Both the position numbers and the translations under genes were made by a program. A DNA stretch of 21,421 bases, taken from the NCBI GenBank assembly GCA_937877165.1, contig CALEFO010000055.1:1-21421 (forward strand), given 5' to 3'. This document shows positions 13,959 to 21,421 of the stretch, one piece after another; position 1 is the first letter of the stretch; the number at the start of each line of letters is the position of its first letter. Below the pieces are notes generated by a model. That model was given only the letters and a program-made list of their open reading frames with translations, did not search any database and was not told the origin of the DNA. This DNA is from an uncultured Lachnospiraceae bacterium (GTDB lineage Bacteria; Bacillota; Clostridia; Lachnospirales; Lachnospiraceae).

Positions 13959-14289
13959 CCTTTCTTCCCTCCGCTTCAATATTCCGATAATAAGGCAGTT
14001 TTCCCTTATATTTATTAAATTCATCATAAGGAATAACAACCGGTGATATTACCGTGTCATGAAGAAGTCCGATATCCGCAGCCTCCTCCCAGACATCAAC
14101 AAGCTTTTCCTGCAGATCCATTCTCTCTCCATCTACAATAGCTGCAAAATCAATATCTGACTGATTATCGTAATCACCTCTCGCATAGGAACCATACAAC
14201 AAAATAGCATGGATATGGTCTCCATAAACTGCCCGATAGGCCTTTACGATCTGCCTGATGATCTGCTCCAGCTGTCTTTCCGTACACAT
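13951..14289 (-). CDS. Minimal nucleotidyltransferase (MNT), likely antitoxin
   Basis: 112 aa. The nucleotidyltransferase fold signature is complete: GS at 33-34, then ten residues, then D45 and D47 (GSYARGDY ... SDIDF). This is the minimal NTase domain (PF01909-like). The gene lies directly upstream of the HEPN gene and overlaps it, the usual MNT-HEPN order. TGAGG is 11 bases before the ATG. A role as an AMP-transferring antitoxin is inference from known pairs; some members may be plain metabolic or regulatory NTases. The pair was apparently inserted after the cpsB-like gene. Confidence 0.8.
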   Translation of the reverse strand: MCTERQLEQIIRQIVKAYRAVYGDHIHAILLYGSYARGDYDNQSDIDFAAIVDGERMDLQEKLVDVWEEAADIGLLHDTVISPVVIPYDEFNKYKGKLPYYRNIEAEGRKVG

Positions 14290-14302
14290 AGCTTGCTATA
14301 CC

Positions 14303-15052
14303 TCACACTTCCTCATCCGCAATGATCCGCAGGGTGTTCTCCCTCGTGATCTCGCGGACATAATCGGGATCGTACTTCCGGTTCAGGTACTGCCAGCACT
14401 TCAGCATCTGCGGCGAGCGTTCCCTGTCCTTGTGTGCATCCGTACCGACAAAGGACACCAGCTCCTCCTTCAGAAGACTGCCGACAAACTTCGCAAACGG
14501 AGACCGGAAATGCGGCAGCACATCGTCCGCATTGACCTGAAGATAAATCCGGTTCCGCACCAGCTCGCCTGCAAGCGATGCGTCCCTGCGGAGGCAGTCA
14601 TACCGCTCACAGTGTGCGAGAATCACACGGTAACCTTCATACGAAAGATTCCGGAGGCCCTCCTGGATATAGGAGAACTCCTCCCACGGCTTGAATTCGA
14701 CCAGCACATAGGACGAGTCTGCCATGGTCCGTATTCTTCCTTCTTCCAGTTCCTCCAAAACCGAGCTGTCATACATGATTTCATTTCCTGGGTAAAGGTC
14801 GATCCACGTATTATTCCATTCCTCCGAGGCGTCCATGGCATCCTGCATTCCCGCAATCCGCCGAAGCTGCCCGTCCGGAGAGACATTGCGGTGCCCGCCC
14901 TTATGGTGCGGTGTCAGGATCATCGTTCCGATCCGGTTCTCCCGCGCGATCCGGAGCATCCTCATGGTCATCTCCATGCTCTCAGAGCCGTCATCCACCT
15001 CCGGCATGATGTGAATATGCATATCGGCAAGCTCATAATCAGGCTGATTCAT
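14303..15052 (-). CDS. CpsB/CapC-like PHP-family tyrosine-protein phosphatase
   Basis: 249 aa. It is a metal-dependent phosphatase of the PHP fold that, in streptococcal and staphylococcal capsule systems, dephosphorylates the tyrosine-kinase length regulator. Metal ligands are visible in order: H12 and H14 in DMHIHIMPEVDDG, TPHH (47-50) plus the GGH that follows, GNEI (about 94), HCERYD in place of the usual HPERY, and GTDAH near 205. No CpsC/CpsD-type kinase is in the window. It lies 18 bases downstream of the membrane glycosyltransferase gene, so the two are probably one transcript. Confidence 0.88.
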   Translation of the reverse strand: MNQPDYELADMHIHIMPEVDDGSESMEMTMRMLRIARENRIGTMILTPHHKGGHRNVSPDGQLRRIAGMQDAMDASEEWNNTWIDLYPGNEIMYDSSVLEELEEGRIRTMADSSYVLVEFKPWEEFSYIQEGLRNLSYEGYRVILAHCERYDCLRRDASLAGELVRNRIYLQVNADDVLPHFRSPFAKFVGSLLKEELVSFVGTDAHKDRERSPQMLKCWQYLNRKYDPDYVREITRENTLRIIADEEV

Positions 15053-15070
15053 TCTCTCTTATACCCCCAA

Positions 15071-16678
15071 CTACCTCTTCCCGGAGTGGAAAAGCTCTCC
15101 TGCCAAATACCAGAGATACTTCACATTCGTCACCAGATACCGGTTGGCCAGGCGCTTCGGATCCTGGAGCAGACGGTACAGCCACTCCATTCCGATCTTC
15201 TGCACCCAGACGGGTGCGCGCTTTACGGTCCCCGCATAGAAGTTGAAGCCTGCGCCCACGCCCAGCATCACACCGGAAAGCTTCCCGCGGTGCGCCGCCA
15301 TCCAGCGCTCCTGCTTCGGGGCTCCGAGGCCGATCCAGATAAGAGCCGCGCCGGACTCGTTGATTCTCCGTACCGTCTCCGCATCCTCCTCTGGCGTCTC
15401 CGGTCGAAACGGCGGAGATACCATTCCGGCAATCCGGATGCCCGGATATCTGCGCTCCAGATTCTCGCGGAGCTTCTCAATGGTTTCCGGCGTCGAGCCG
15501 TAGAAGTAATGCGCGACCCTTCCATCCATCGTTGCGCGAAACACCGCATCCATGAAATCCGGTCCCGCCACGCGCTCCGCTTCCGAAAAGCCGCGGTTCT
15601 TCTGGTACTCCGCGATCGGCTTTCCATCCGGGAACGTAAACGCCGAGCCGTTGAGAATGTCACGGTAGCCAGGGTCGTCATGCGCCATCACCGTCGTGTG
15701 CACATTGGAAAAGCAGAGATACTGCCCGGAAAGAGATCCGCTTTCCCCCGGCTCTCCCGTTACTCGTCCTCCCGGCACCTTATCAAGGACAGAAAAAGCC
15801 GCCGTTTCCACATCAGAGACAGTGAAATTCACGCCGAAAACATCGCACCGCTTCTCCAGCGGCTCATACACCGCCGCGGCATAGGGCCCGACGGAATGAA
15901 TCATCTTATCCGGAAGACAGCGTCCTTCCGTAAACAGAGCCATGCTGACCGGAATATTCCTCTCCCGAAGGAACCGCACGATTCTGCTTCCGGCTTGCCT
16001 GTCGGAATCCGGCAGATAGACATAGGCCCGAAGCGGCCCCGTCATCTCTTCTAACGCATCGGACAGACTTCCGCAGCGTCTTTCCTTTCCTTCCACATCG
16101 GAAAGTCTCCCGCAGAGCGCTCCCTCTTCACACCTTTCCACAGCAAAAACGCCTAAGACATCCGCCGTTTCCGGAAGCGCCGCCGCAAGACGGGCCGCTG
16201 CTGTCTTCTCCTGCGTCTTCTCCGTAACAATCAGGTAGTGAACCCTCTTGACTGCTTCCCTCTCCGTCTTGTGAAGCCAATCGCGAAGAAGCAGACGGTT
16301 CAGGCTGGTAAAAAGAAAATCCAGCATTCCCGCGTACAGAAGAACCAGGCGCGAGACCTTTTCGAACGAGTGCGTCGCCGACAGAAGAACGATCAGCGCC
16401 ACATACTGAAACACCCTCTCCCGGAACACGCGCGCTATATTCTCCACCGGATCCAGCTTCGCAATCCGGTATTCGTGGTGCTTCGCCCGCCGGTAGGTAT
16501 TCCAGAAAAGATAAATCAGAATGTTCAGCACATAGACCGTGCTGTAGAGCTCCACCCGCCACGGAACCAGCTTGCTCCACATCCGCAGGTACAGGGCGAT
16601 CAGAAAAGCCGCCGTTGTCGCTGCGGTATCCAGTATGATGATGAGTCTGCGAACGGATTTCTGTGAACGAAAATGCAT
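15071..16678 (-). CDS. Membrane-anchored WecG/TagA/CpsF-family (GT26) glycosyltransferase
   Basis: 535 aa, two parts. The N-terminal half (about 10-290) has four predicted membrane segments and a Rossmann-like region, like the N-terminal half of CpsE/WbaP polyprenyl-phosphate sugar-phosphate transferases but without their catalytic domain. The C-terminal half (about 295-520) is a GT26 domain: FSNVHTTVMAHDD, FPDGKPIAEY, RVAGPDFMDAV, IGLGAPKQERWM, GVGAGFNFYAG (N where many have D) and the basic end LYRLLQDPKRLANRY. GT26 enzymes add a sugar to a lipid-linked saccharide, as in wall teichoic acid or capsule synthesis. The start is chosen for AAAGGG 8 bases upstream; an upstream in-frame ATG lies too close to a TATAAT (16773-16768). 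Confidence 0.85.
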   Translation of the reverse strand: MHFRSQKSVRRLIIILDTAATTAAFLIALYLRMWSKLVPWRVELYSTVYVLNILIYLFWNTYRRAKHHEYRIAKLDPVENIARVFRERVFQYVALIVLLSATHSFEKVSRLVLLYAGMLDFLFTSLNRLLLRDWLHKTEREAVKRVHYLIVTEKTQEKTAAARLAAALPETADVLGVFAVERCEEGALCGRLSDVEGKERRCGSLSDALEEMTGPLRAYVYLPDSDRQAGSRIVRFLRERNIPVSMALFTEGRCLPDKMIHSVGPYAAAVYEPLEKRCDVFGVNFTVSDVETAAFSVLDKVPGGRVTGEPGESGSLSGQYLCFSNVHTTVMAHDDPGYRDILNGSAFTFPDGKPIAEYQKNRGFSEAERVAGPDFMDAVFRATMDGRVAHYFYGSTPETIEKLRENLERRYPGIRIAGMVSPPFRPETPEEDAETVRRINESGAALIWIGLGAPKQERWMAAHRGKLSGVMLGVGAGFNFYAGTVKRAPVWVQKIGMEWLYRLLQDPKRLANRYLVTNVKYLWYLAGELFHSGKR

Positions 16679-16767
16679 AGCGTTTTCCCTTTGACTGCAA
16701 AATTCCTGCCGCGGCTCCTGAAGGATCTTGTTAAGGAACATCTCCCGGCGCCGGTGCATTCTTTTTT

Positions 16768-16773
16768 ATTATA
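16768..16773 (-). promoter_or_regulatory. -10 box of the GT26-cpsB transcript
   Basis: Perfect TATAAT on the minus strand about 90 bases before the chosen GT26 start. No convincing -35 box is found 16-18 bases upstream, so it may need an activator or be fortuitous. The rest of 16679-16931 shows an inverted repeat GTGAT/ATCAC (16826-16841) and no gene. Confidence 0.35.
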
Positions 16774-16931
16774 ACCCATGCAGCATTTTCCTGCCCGGAG
16801 TTTTTCCGCCCCGCGCAGTCCATCTGTGATAAAATAATCACGGCTTATACATTCCAGTTTTCGTCAAATTCTTTCAGGTGCTGAATCATACATTCCCTGA
16901 ATAACAGATTGTTGATTGTAAGGAGATTCTC

Positions 16932-18236
16932 ATGCAGATCATTACCGGAGAACTGAGTGGACACACCTCAGAATACCCTCTTTCCCGCTTCGGCGGCAGA
17001 GAGAACATTCTTGCTGTAGATATTGAAACAACCGGCCTTTCCTCCGCGAGGGACCGCATTTACCTCATCGGGTGCGGCTACTGGGAGGATGGCTGCTGGA
17101 AGCTGATCCAGTGGTTTGATGATCATGGAGACGGGGAGGCGGATATTCTGACCTCATTTCTCCTGTTCTCCAAGAAGTTTACGACGCTCATGCATTACAA
17201 CGGCCGTCAGTTTGACCTTCCGTTCCTCGCAAGGCGGATTGTCTGGAACGGTCTGCAGGGCATTCCGGGCGCAGAGGACTTCCCCGCTGCCATGAAATCC
17301 CTCGATCTTTACCGCTATCTGAAGCCGTACCAGAAATTCCTTGCGCTCCCGGATCTGAAGCAGCAGACCGTGGAACGGTTTCTGAACACCGGCCGCACGG
17401 AGAGCCGCTCCGGCGGCGACCTTGTAAAGGTCTATCTCTCCTATACCGGCGCGGCTGCTCCCACAAAGGCAGAGGCTTCCAGGGAGCGCGACCTTGCCTT
17501 GGAGAGCACGAAGCGGATTGATGCCGCGATGATCAACCGCCTGCTTCAGGAGCAGGCTCGCGAGAAGGAGCGTCAGGCCGCTCTGCAGGGGTCGGAAGGC
17601 TCCGCTGCCGATTCTTCTGTTCCCGCGGACCGCTCCCGGATGCGGACCATGCTCCTTGCCCACAACAGTGCCGACGTTGCGGGCCTTGTTGCCATGACCG
17701 ACATTCTGATGTGGAAGGACCTGTTCCAGGCAGACCTCTCCGTCTACCGCGCGCAGGCCAACACCTACCACGATGCAAACGGGGAGCCGCAGCAGGAGCT
17801 CATCATGTACGCCCGCGCAGAGAATGTCCCGGAGGACATTTCCGTTCCCGCCGGCACGGCCTCCCTGGACGGCTGCTACTGCGCCTTCTCTGGGAACAAG
17901 GTGGTGCTGAAGGTTCCGATTTTCAGCGGAAAGCTTCACTACTACTACGCCAACTACAAGGACTACTACTACCTGCCGGAGCTCGACCAGGCCGTTCACA
18001 AGTCCATCGCCTCCTATGTGGATCCGAAGCACCGTGAACAGGCAAGGGCCGACAACTGCTACACCGGAAAGGTCGGTTCCTTCCTCCCCGAGTGGACGAA
18101 GCTCCGCACGCCGGTTTTCCTGGAGCACTACCGGGATAAAACCGCATGGTTTGAATTCAAGCCTGAGATGAAAAAGGACAAAGCCTTCTTCGCCGAATAT
18201 GCGACCTATGTGTACCGGCACATTCTGGAGGGATAG
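16932..18236 (+). CDS. YprB-like RNase H-fold nuclease (RNase_H_2 type)
   Basis: 434 aa. The exonuclease core is clear: D30 and E32 in AVDIETTG, N90 and D95 in HYNGRQFDLPFL, SLDLYRYLK, and H244-N245-D248 in AHNSADVAGL, the DEDD-type acidic set of the RNase_H_2 family (YprB). Between the last two motifs (about 165-240) is a charged, helical, low-complexity insert. The C-terminal third (about 270-434) is a conserved beta-rich region with a tyrosine-rich run (HYYYANYKDYYYLP). AAGGAGATTCTC before the ATG is a strong binding site. It probably acts on structured nucleic acid; no partner helicase is adjacent. Confidence 0.8.
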   Translation: MQIITGELSGHTSEYPLSRFGGRENILAVDIETTGLSSARDRIYLIGCGYWEDGCWKLIQWFDDHGDGEADILTSFLLFSKKFTTLMHYNGRQFDLPFLARRIVWNGLQGIPGAEDFPAAMKSLDLYRYLKPYQKFLALPDLKQQTVERFLNTGRTESRSGGDLVKVYLSYTGAAAPTKAEASRERDLALESTKRIDAAMINRLLQEQAREKERQAALQGSEGSAADSSVPADRSRMRTMLLAHNSADVAGLVAMTDILMWKDLFQADLSVYRAQANTYHDANGEPQQELIMYARAENVPEDISVPAGTASLDGCYCAFSGNKVVLKVPIFSGKLHYYYANYKDYYYLPELDQAVHKSIASYVDPKHREQARADNCYTGKVGSFLPEWTKLRTPVFLEHYRDKTAWFEFKPEMKKDKAFFAEYATYVYRHILEG

Positions 18237-18238
18237 TG

Positions 18239-18272
18239 AAAAGCGTGTGCCCGCTGCGGGCACACGCTTTTT
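18239..18272. terminator. Bidirectional intrinsic terminator
   Basis: A 15-bp perfect stem centred on loop CTG (18254-18256) with arms GCGTGTGCCCG and CGGGCACACGC and T-runs on both strands. It separates the convergent YprB-like and C69 dipeptidase genes. Confidence 0.93.
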
Positions 18273-18297
18273 CTAAAGAATTCCTGCAGAAAGGTTC

Positions 18298-19782
18298 TTA
18301 GTGATCCGATCTTGCGTACTGGTTCTTCATGTGGTTCGTCGCATCGAACAGAACCTCATTCAATGTCTTGCCGGTCTCCTTCCGGAGCATCGCCGCGATC
18401 TCCTCATTAGCCGTTTCGCGAAGGGCCGCTCTCTTCTTTTCATCTTCCTCCGCCGCCTGCAGCCGGTCATATTGTCCGATCAGTGCGTGGCCCTTTGATT
18501 GAACCGCCTGCTGATAGTGCTCGATGTGATTGAGGTTCTTGCTGTAGCAGGCATCCGCCAGTGCCTCGATCAGCCGTGCCGACCAGTAGAAGTTCTCCGT
18601 CGTCACCTCCGCCGTTGTGTTCGCAAGGTACTCCGGCGTCTTCTCCACGTTGGCATAGAACGGAACTGCCGTGTTGAACGCGTTGGAGCCGAACGCAAGC
18701 CATTCCACCGCGCGGTATTCCTCCGGGCGGTCCGCCCGCATCTGAAGAATCGCGACAAAGTCGGTGCGGTTCACGCCGATCGAGCGGTATGCTCCGCGGT
18801 GCGAGGGATCCCCGTAGCTTCCGTAGGGATCGTAGGGCGTTCCCTGATAATGGGAGGAAAGGACATACTTGATGTCCTCCACCGTCACCTTTTTCTCCGG
18901 CACCATGCACCACGGAATGTCATCGGAAAGCGGCGTGTAGTCCGCCTCCGGTCCGTCCCAGGCTGCCGTCTTCGGGTTAAAGTAGCGGCCGATGAACCAC
19001 GCGCGGGGCGTATTGTAGACATGATCCGCATCGTCGTGCGTGCCGAACGCATCACGCGGATTCAGGCAACCGTTCTGGGAAAGATCCAGATGATTTTCTT
19101 CAATGAACTCCCGAAGGTCCGCTGAGCACATATACTCCTTCTGCTCCCCGAGCGCATCGTCAAGATCCAGAGAATCCAGGCCGAGCTGATTGGGCATCAT
19201 GACATAGACGTCATCCGGAACGCGTCTTGCCATCCAGTGGTGGCCGCCGATGGTCTCCAGCCACCAGACCTCGTTCACATCCTGAAAGGCAATGCCGTTC
19301 ATCTCATACGTTCCGTACTGCTCGAGCAGGGCTCCCAGACGCTTGACGCCCTCTCGTGCACTGTGAATATAAGGAAGGACGAGAACAACAAGATCCTCCT
19401 CGCCAAGGCCGCCCTTTTGCTCCTCCTGCCCGTCTGCCGCGGGAATGTACTCCACCAGAGGATCCGCGCCGAGGACACGCTCATTCGCCGTAATCGTCTC
19501 CGTTGCCGTCATGCCGACATTCGCCGCATTGACGCCGCTGGCCGCCCAGGTTCCCTTTCCTGCAATCGCATTGGGAACCGCCGTATAGCGCATCGGGTTG
19601 TCCGGAAGCTCCACCTCAACGTGCGAGAGCACCGAACGGTAGTGACGGGGCTGCTGCTCCGGTGAAACGACGACAAATTTCTTCGGGGTAAAATGGCCGG
19701 ATCCGGAATCGTCGTTGCGTGCGATCATGGTCGAGCCATCGTAGGATGCGTTTTTTCCTACCAGAATTGTTGTACAAGGCAT
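18298..19782 (-). CDS. C69-family dipeptidase (PepD type)
   Basis: 494 aa. It is an N-terminal-nucleophile hydrolase that cleaves dipeptides. C3 in MPCTTILVGKNAS is the expected nucleophile, exposed after loss of the first residues. The family blocks DGSTMIARNDD, PNAIAGKGTWAASGVNAANV, SAREGVKRLGALLEQYG and WLETIGGHHWMARRVPDD follow in order. No classical signal peptide is present, so it is probably intracellular as in lactobacilli. AGGAGG nine bases upstream supports the start. It lies 54 bases downstream of the alcohol dehydrogenase gene on the same strand and may share its transcript. Confidence 0.93.
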   Translation of the reverse strand: MPCTTILVGKNASYDGSTMIARNDDSGSGHFTPKKFVVVSPEQQPRHYRSVLSHVEVELPDNPMRYTAVPNAIAGKGTWAASGVNAANVGMTATETITANERVLGADPLVEYIPAADGQEEQKGGLGEEDLVVLVLPYIHSAREGVKRLGALLEQYGTYEMNGIAFQDVNEVWWLETIGGHHWMARRVPDDVYVMMPNQLGLDSLDLDDALGEQKEYMCSADLREFIEENHLDLSQNGCLNPRDAFGTHDDADHVYNTPRAWFIGRYFNPKTAAWDGPEADYTPLSDDIPWCMVPEKKVTVEDIKYVLSSHYQGTPYDPYGSYGDPSHRGAYRSIGVNRTDFVAILQMRADRPEEYRAVEWLAFGSNAFNTAVPFYANVEKTPEYLANTTAEVTTENFYWSARLIEALADACYSKNLNHIEHYQQAVQSKGHALIGQYDRLQAAEEDEKKRAALRETANEEIAAMLRKETGKTLNEVLFDATNHMKNQYARSDH

Positions 19783-19836
19783 ATGAAAGATCCTCCTGTT
19801 CGTTCTTTATTCTATCTGTGCCGGAAACCTTGTCTC

Positions 19837-20925
19837 TCAGGTTTCATAGAGCACGACCTTGCCAAGGACTTCGCGGTCGCAGGCAAACGGAGCCTTGGCA
19901 AGCTTTTCCGGCTTCGAGGCCACCATCTCCAGCGCTCGTTTCAGCTCATCCTCCGGAACCGGCACCTTCCCGCACACCGTCTCATAGAACTCCTGCCATT
20001 CGGAAAGGGAAGCAAAGCCCGCAAGCCGCAGCGCGTCCTTCCTCTCCGCCTCCGGAATCTGCGCAAGATATCCGCTTTCGAAGTAGCCCACAGCCACACC
20101 GTGCGGCATATGAAGATCATAGGTCAAAGGATACGAAAGTGCATGCGGAAGTGAGGTTCCCGTCTGCGCAATCGCCATCCCCGCAAGGGCAGAGGCCCGC
20201 ATGAGCTTTCCGCGCGCCTCTGCGGTCAGCCCGCCCTGCTCCAGATCAAGGAGAGTTTTTCGGATCTCATGCCAGGTCTTCAGCCCCGCCTCCGCGCACA
20301 TCCTGCTGTAGGGCGTCGCCGATGCATTGAACCAGCTCTCCCAGAGATGCCCCAACGCGTCCACCGCAGTATTCCGGATGACATGCGCCGGTGCCTCGGT
20401 AAGATATTTTCCATCAAGCAGCGCGGCATCTGCGAAGATCTTGTGCGGAAGCGAGCTCTTGGTTTTCTTCGCGTGAATGGTGAGAACGCTGGCTCCCGTC
20501 ACCTCCGAGCCAGTCCCGCAGGTCGTCGGAATCAGAACAAGCGGCAGATGCTCCGTTTCCTTTCCCTGATAGAGAAAATCCGCTTCCTTCTCCCGATAGT
20601 GCATCATGAGCGCGATCGCCTTCGCTGCATCCATCGGGGATCCTCCGCCGATTCCTATGACGAAATCTGCCTGCTGCTCCAACGCGAAATCACGTGCCTT
20701 CATGACCGTTTCAATCGACGGATTTTCCTCCACGCCGTCGAACAGGACATAGGGAATTCCCGCCTCCTGAAGTACAAACGTCACATCATCCAGCGAGCCG
20801 TTCGCGCGGGCGGAATGCCGCCCCGTCACAATGAGTGCCCGGTGTCCTGCCTCCCACAGCACCTCTGGGTGCTTCCGGACACATTCCTCTTCTTCATAAA
20901 CCTTCACCGGCATGTAGAATTGCAT
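19837..20925 (-). CDS. Iron-containing alcohol dehydrogenase
   Basis: 362 aa. It is a group III, NAD(P)-dependent dehydrogenase. Nucleotide-binding GGGSPMD (93-99) and PTTCGTGSE (133-141) are followed by the metal ligands D189 and H193 (VDALGH), H261 (HALSYP) and H275 (HMPHG), all intact. The family includes butanol, propanediol and 1,3-propanediol dehydrogenases; the substrate cannot be chosen from sequence. The apparent Shine-Dalgarno GTGAGG, seven bases before the ATG, belongs to copy 3 of the dispersed palindromic repeat, as at glf. The upstream gene is a NudC-like hydrolase on the same strand. Confidence 0.93.
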   Translation of the reverse strand: MQFYMPVKVYEEEECVRKHPEVLWEAGHRALIVTGRHSARANGSLDDVTFVLQEAGIPYVLFDGVEENPSIETVMKARDFALEQQADFVIGIGGGSPMDAAKAIALMMHYREKEADFLYQGKETEHLPLVLIPTTCGTGSEVTGASVLTIHAKKTKSSLPHKIFADAALLDGKYLTEAPAHVIRNTAVDALGHLWESWFNASATPYSRMCAEAGLKTWHEIRKTLLDLEQGGLTAEARGKLMRASALAGMAIAQTGTSLPHALSYPLTYDLHMPHGVAVGYFESGYLAQIPEAERKDALRLAGFASLSEWQEFYETVCGKVPVPEDELKRALEMVASKPEKLAKAPFACDREVLGKVVLYET

Positions 20926-20930
20926 CTTGA

Positions 20931-21007
20931 TACCTCACTGAGGCAAAATCCGCAAAGGGTTTTGCCAAATGCGGCAGCCGGTGGGTGCATCCGCACCGGT
21001 TCTGCCG
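20931..21007. repeat. Dispersed palindromic repeat, copy 3 (alcohol dehydrogenase leader)
   Basis: The identical 20-base head (20931-20950) is followed by the GGCAAAA/TTTTGCC hairpin (20942-20966) and a second hairpin CGGCAG ... CTGCCG with inner CCGGTG/CACCGG (20972-21007). Order and sequence match copy 1, with changed loops. It fills most of the gap between the dehydrogenase and the Nudix gene. Confidence 0.8.
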
Positions 21008-21031
21008 TTCCTCTCTTCCAGCCTGTCCGTC

Positions 21032-21421
21032 TCAAGCCTGCCCGTCACGGAAATTCATGATCATCTCCGCGGTAAGGCTCAAACTGCGCGGCTCTTCTCC
21101 GATCTCCTCACGGGAAACCCAGACCGCCCGGGAAAGCTCTCCGTCATCCATATGAATGGGCTCTGTCTCGTCCGCCGTGCAGTAATAGCCGAACAGAAGA
21201 TTCGAATCAAAGCCCCACGGCTGACTCTTGTAGTACCGGATATCCCGGACATGGAGTCCGACCTCCTCCAGAACCTCGCGCCGTACGGTATCCTCCGCCG
21301 TCTCACCGATCTCACAGAACCCCGCAACCAGCGCGTGTCCCTTGTATTCCCGCCCCGCATAACGTGTCATCACGATTTTGTCCTTCGCCGGATTCAGGAT
21401 GCCGACAATCACGGCAGGAGC
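21032..21421 (-). CDS. nudC: NAD+ diphosphatase-like Nudix hydrolase (NudC type), 5' end outside window
   Basis: The last 130 codons are present and the frame stays open to the window edge. The Nudix box GFCEIGETAEDTVRREVLEEVGL (split here: G-x5-E-x7-R-E-V-L-E-E-V-G) is intact. Downstream, KSQPWGFDSNLL resembles the SQPW-P-F-P-xS signature that marks NudC-type enzymes, with G in place of the usual P. These hydrolyse NAD(H) and, in known cases, NAD caps on RNA. The zinc-ribbon and N-terminal domain would lie beyond the edge, so it cannot be confirmed as NudC. It may be the first gene read into the dehydrogenase-dipeptidase group. Confidence 0.8.
   Translation of the reverse strand, partial: APAVIVGILNPAKDKIVMTRYAGREYKGHALVAGFCEIGETAEDTVRREVLEEVGLHVRDIRYYKSQPWGFDSNLLFGYYCTADETEPIHMDDGELSRAVWVSREEIGEEPRSLSLTAEMIMNFRDGQA

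Noticed and set aside
14258..16054. 598-codon plus-strand open frame
   Set aside because: It spans two convincingly coded minus-strand genes (CpsB-like and GT26) and reads as a His/Arg/Leu-rich shadow without any domain.

Overview
The window looks like chromosomal DNA of a Gram-positive, low-G+C-phylum (Firmicutes/Clostridia) bacterium, most likely in or near Lachnospiraceae. Grounds: a linked pyrB-pyrI pair, a DUF5721-type protein, a DUF1294 membrane protein, LytR-CpsA-Psr and CpsB-type wall-polysaccharide genes, strong AGGAGG ribosome binding sites, and fairly G+C-rich protein genes. The family assignment is inference; the phylum is firmer. There are no rRNA genes, tRNA genes or CRISPR arrays that I can see.

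Layout. (1) 1-1926: an IS110-family insertion sequence (about 56-1626) sits inside a gene for an Rpn/PD-(D/E)XK-type nuclease ('transposase'); both flanks can be read and rejoin in frame. Upstream of the transposase the element carries a well-formed bridge RNA whose two guide loops match the actual insertion site and the element ends. (2) 1998-4342: a 1-phosphofructokinase-like sugar-phosphate kinase on the minus strand, then a DUF1294 membrane protein and a DUF5721 protein on the plus strand. (3) 4493-5944: pyrB and pyrI, the catalytic and regulatory chains of aspartate transcarbamoylase, closed by a strong terminator. (4) 6103-9474, minus strand: LCP-family wall-polymer ligase, GT2 glycosyltransferase and UDP-galactopyranose mutase (glf), a small surface-polysaccharide operon. 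A palindrome-rich repeat region lies between the glycosyltransferase and glf. (5) 9834-13480, plus strand: M20 amidohydrolase, TatD-type hydrolase and an NCS2/AzgA-like purine permease. (6) 13569-16678, minus strand: a membrane-anchored WecG/TagA/CpsF glycosyltransferase and a CpsB-like PHP phosphatase (polysaccharide synthesis and its regulation), followed by an AT-richer MNT/HEPN pair resembling a toxin-antitoxin module. (7) 16932-18236, plus strand: a YprB-like RNase H-fold nuclease. (8) 18298-21421, minus strand: a NudC-like Nudix hydrolase (cut by the window edge), an iron-type alcohol dehydrogenase and a C69 dipeptidase.

Two things stand out beyond ordinary genes. The first is the IS110 bridge RNA: target-loop and donor-loop guides, the CT core, and a promoter that forms only when the element ends are joined can all be read directly. 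The second is a dispersed palindromic repeat, three copies sharing an identical 20-base head. Two copies supply the apparent Shine-Dalgarno sequence of the following gene (glf and the alcohol dehydrogenase), and one copy has expanded into a four-way-junction-like fold of about 125 bases.
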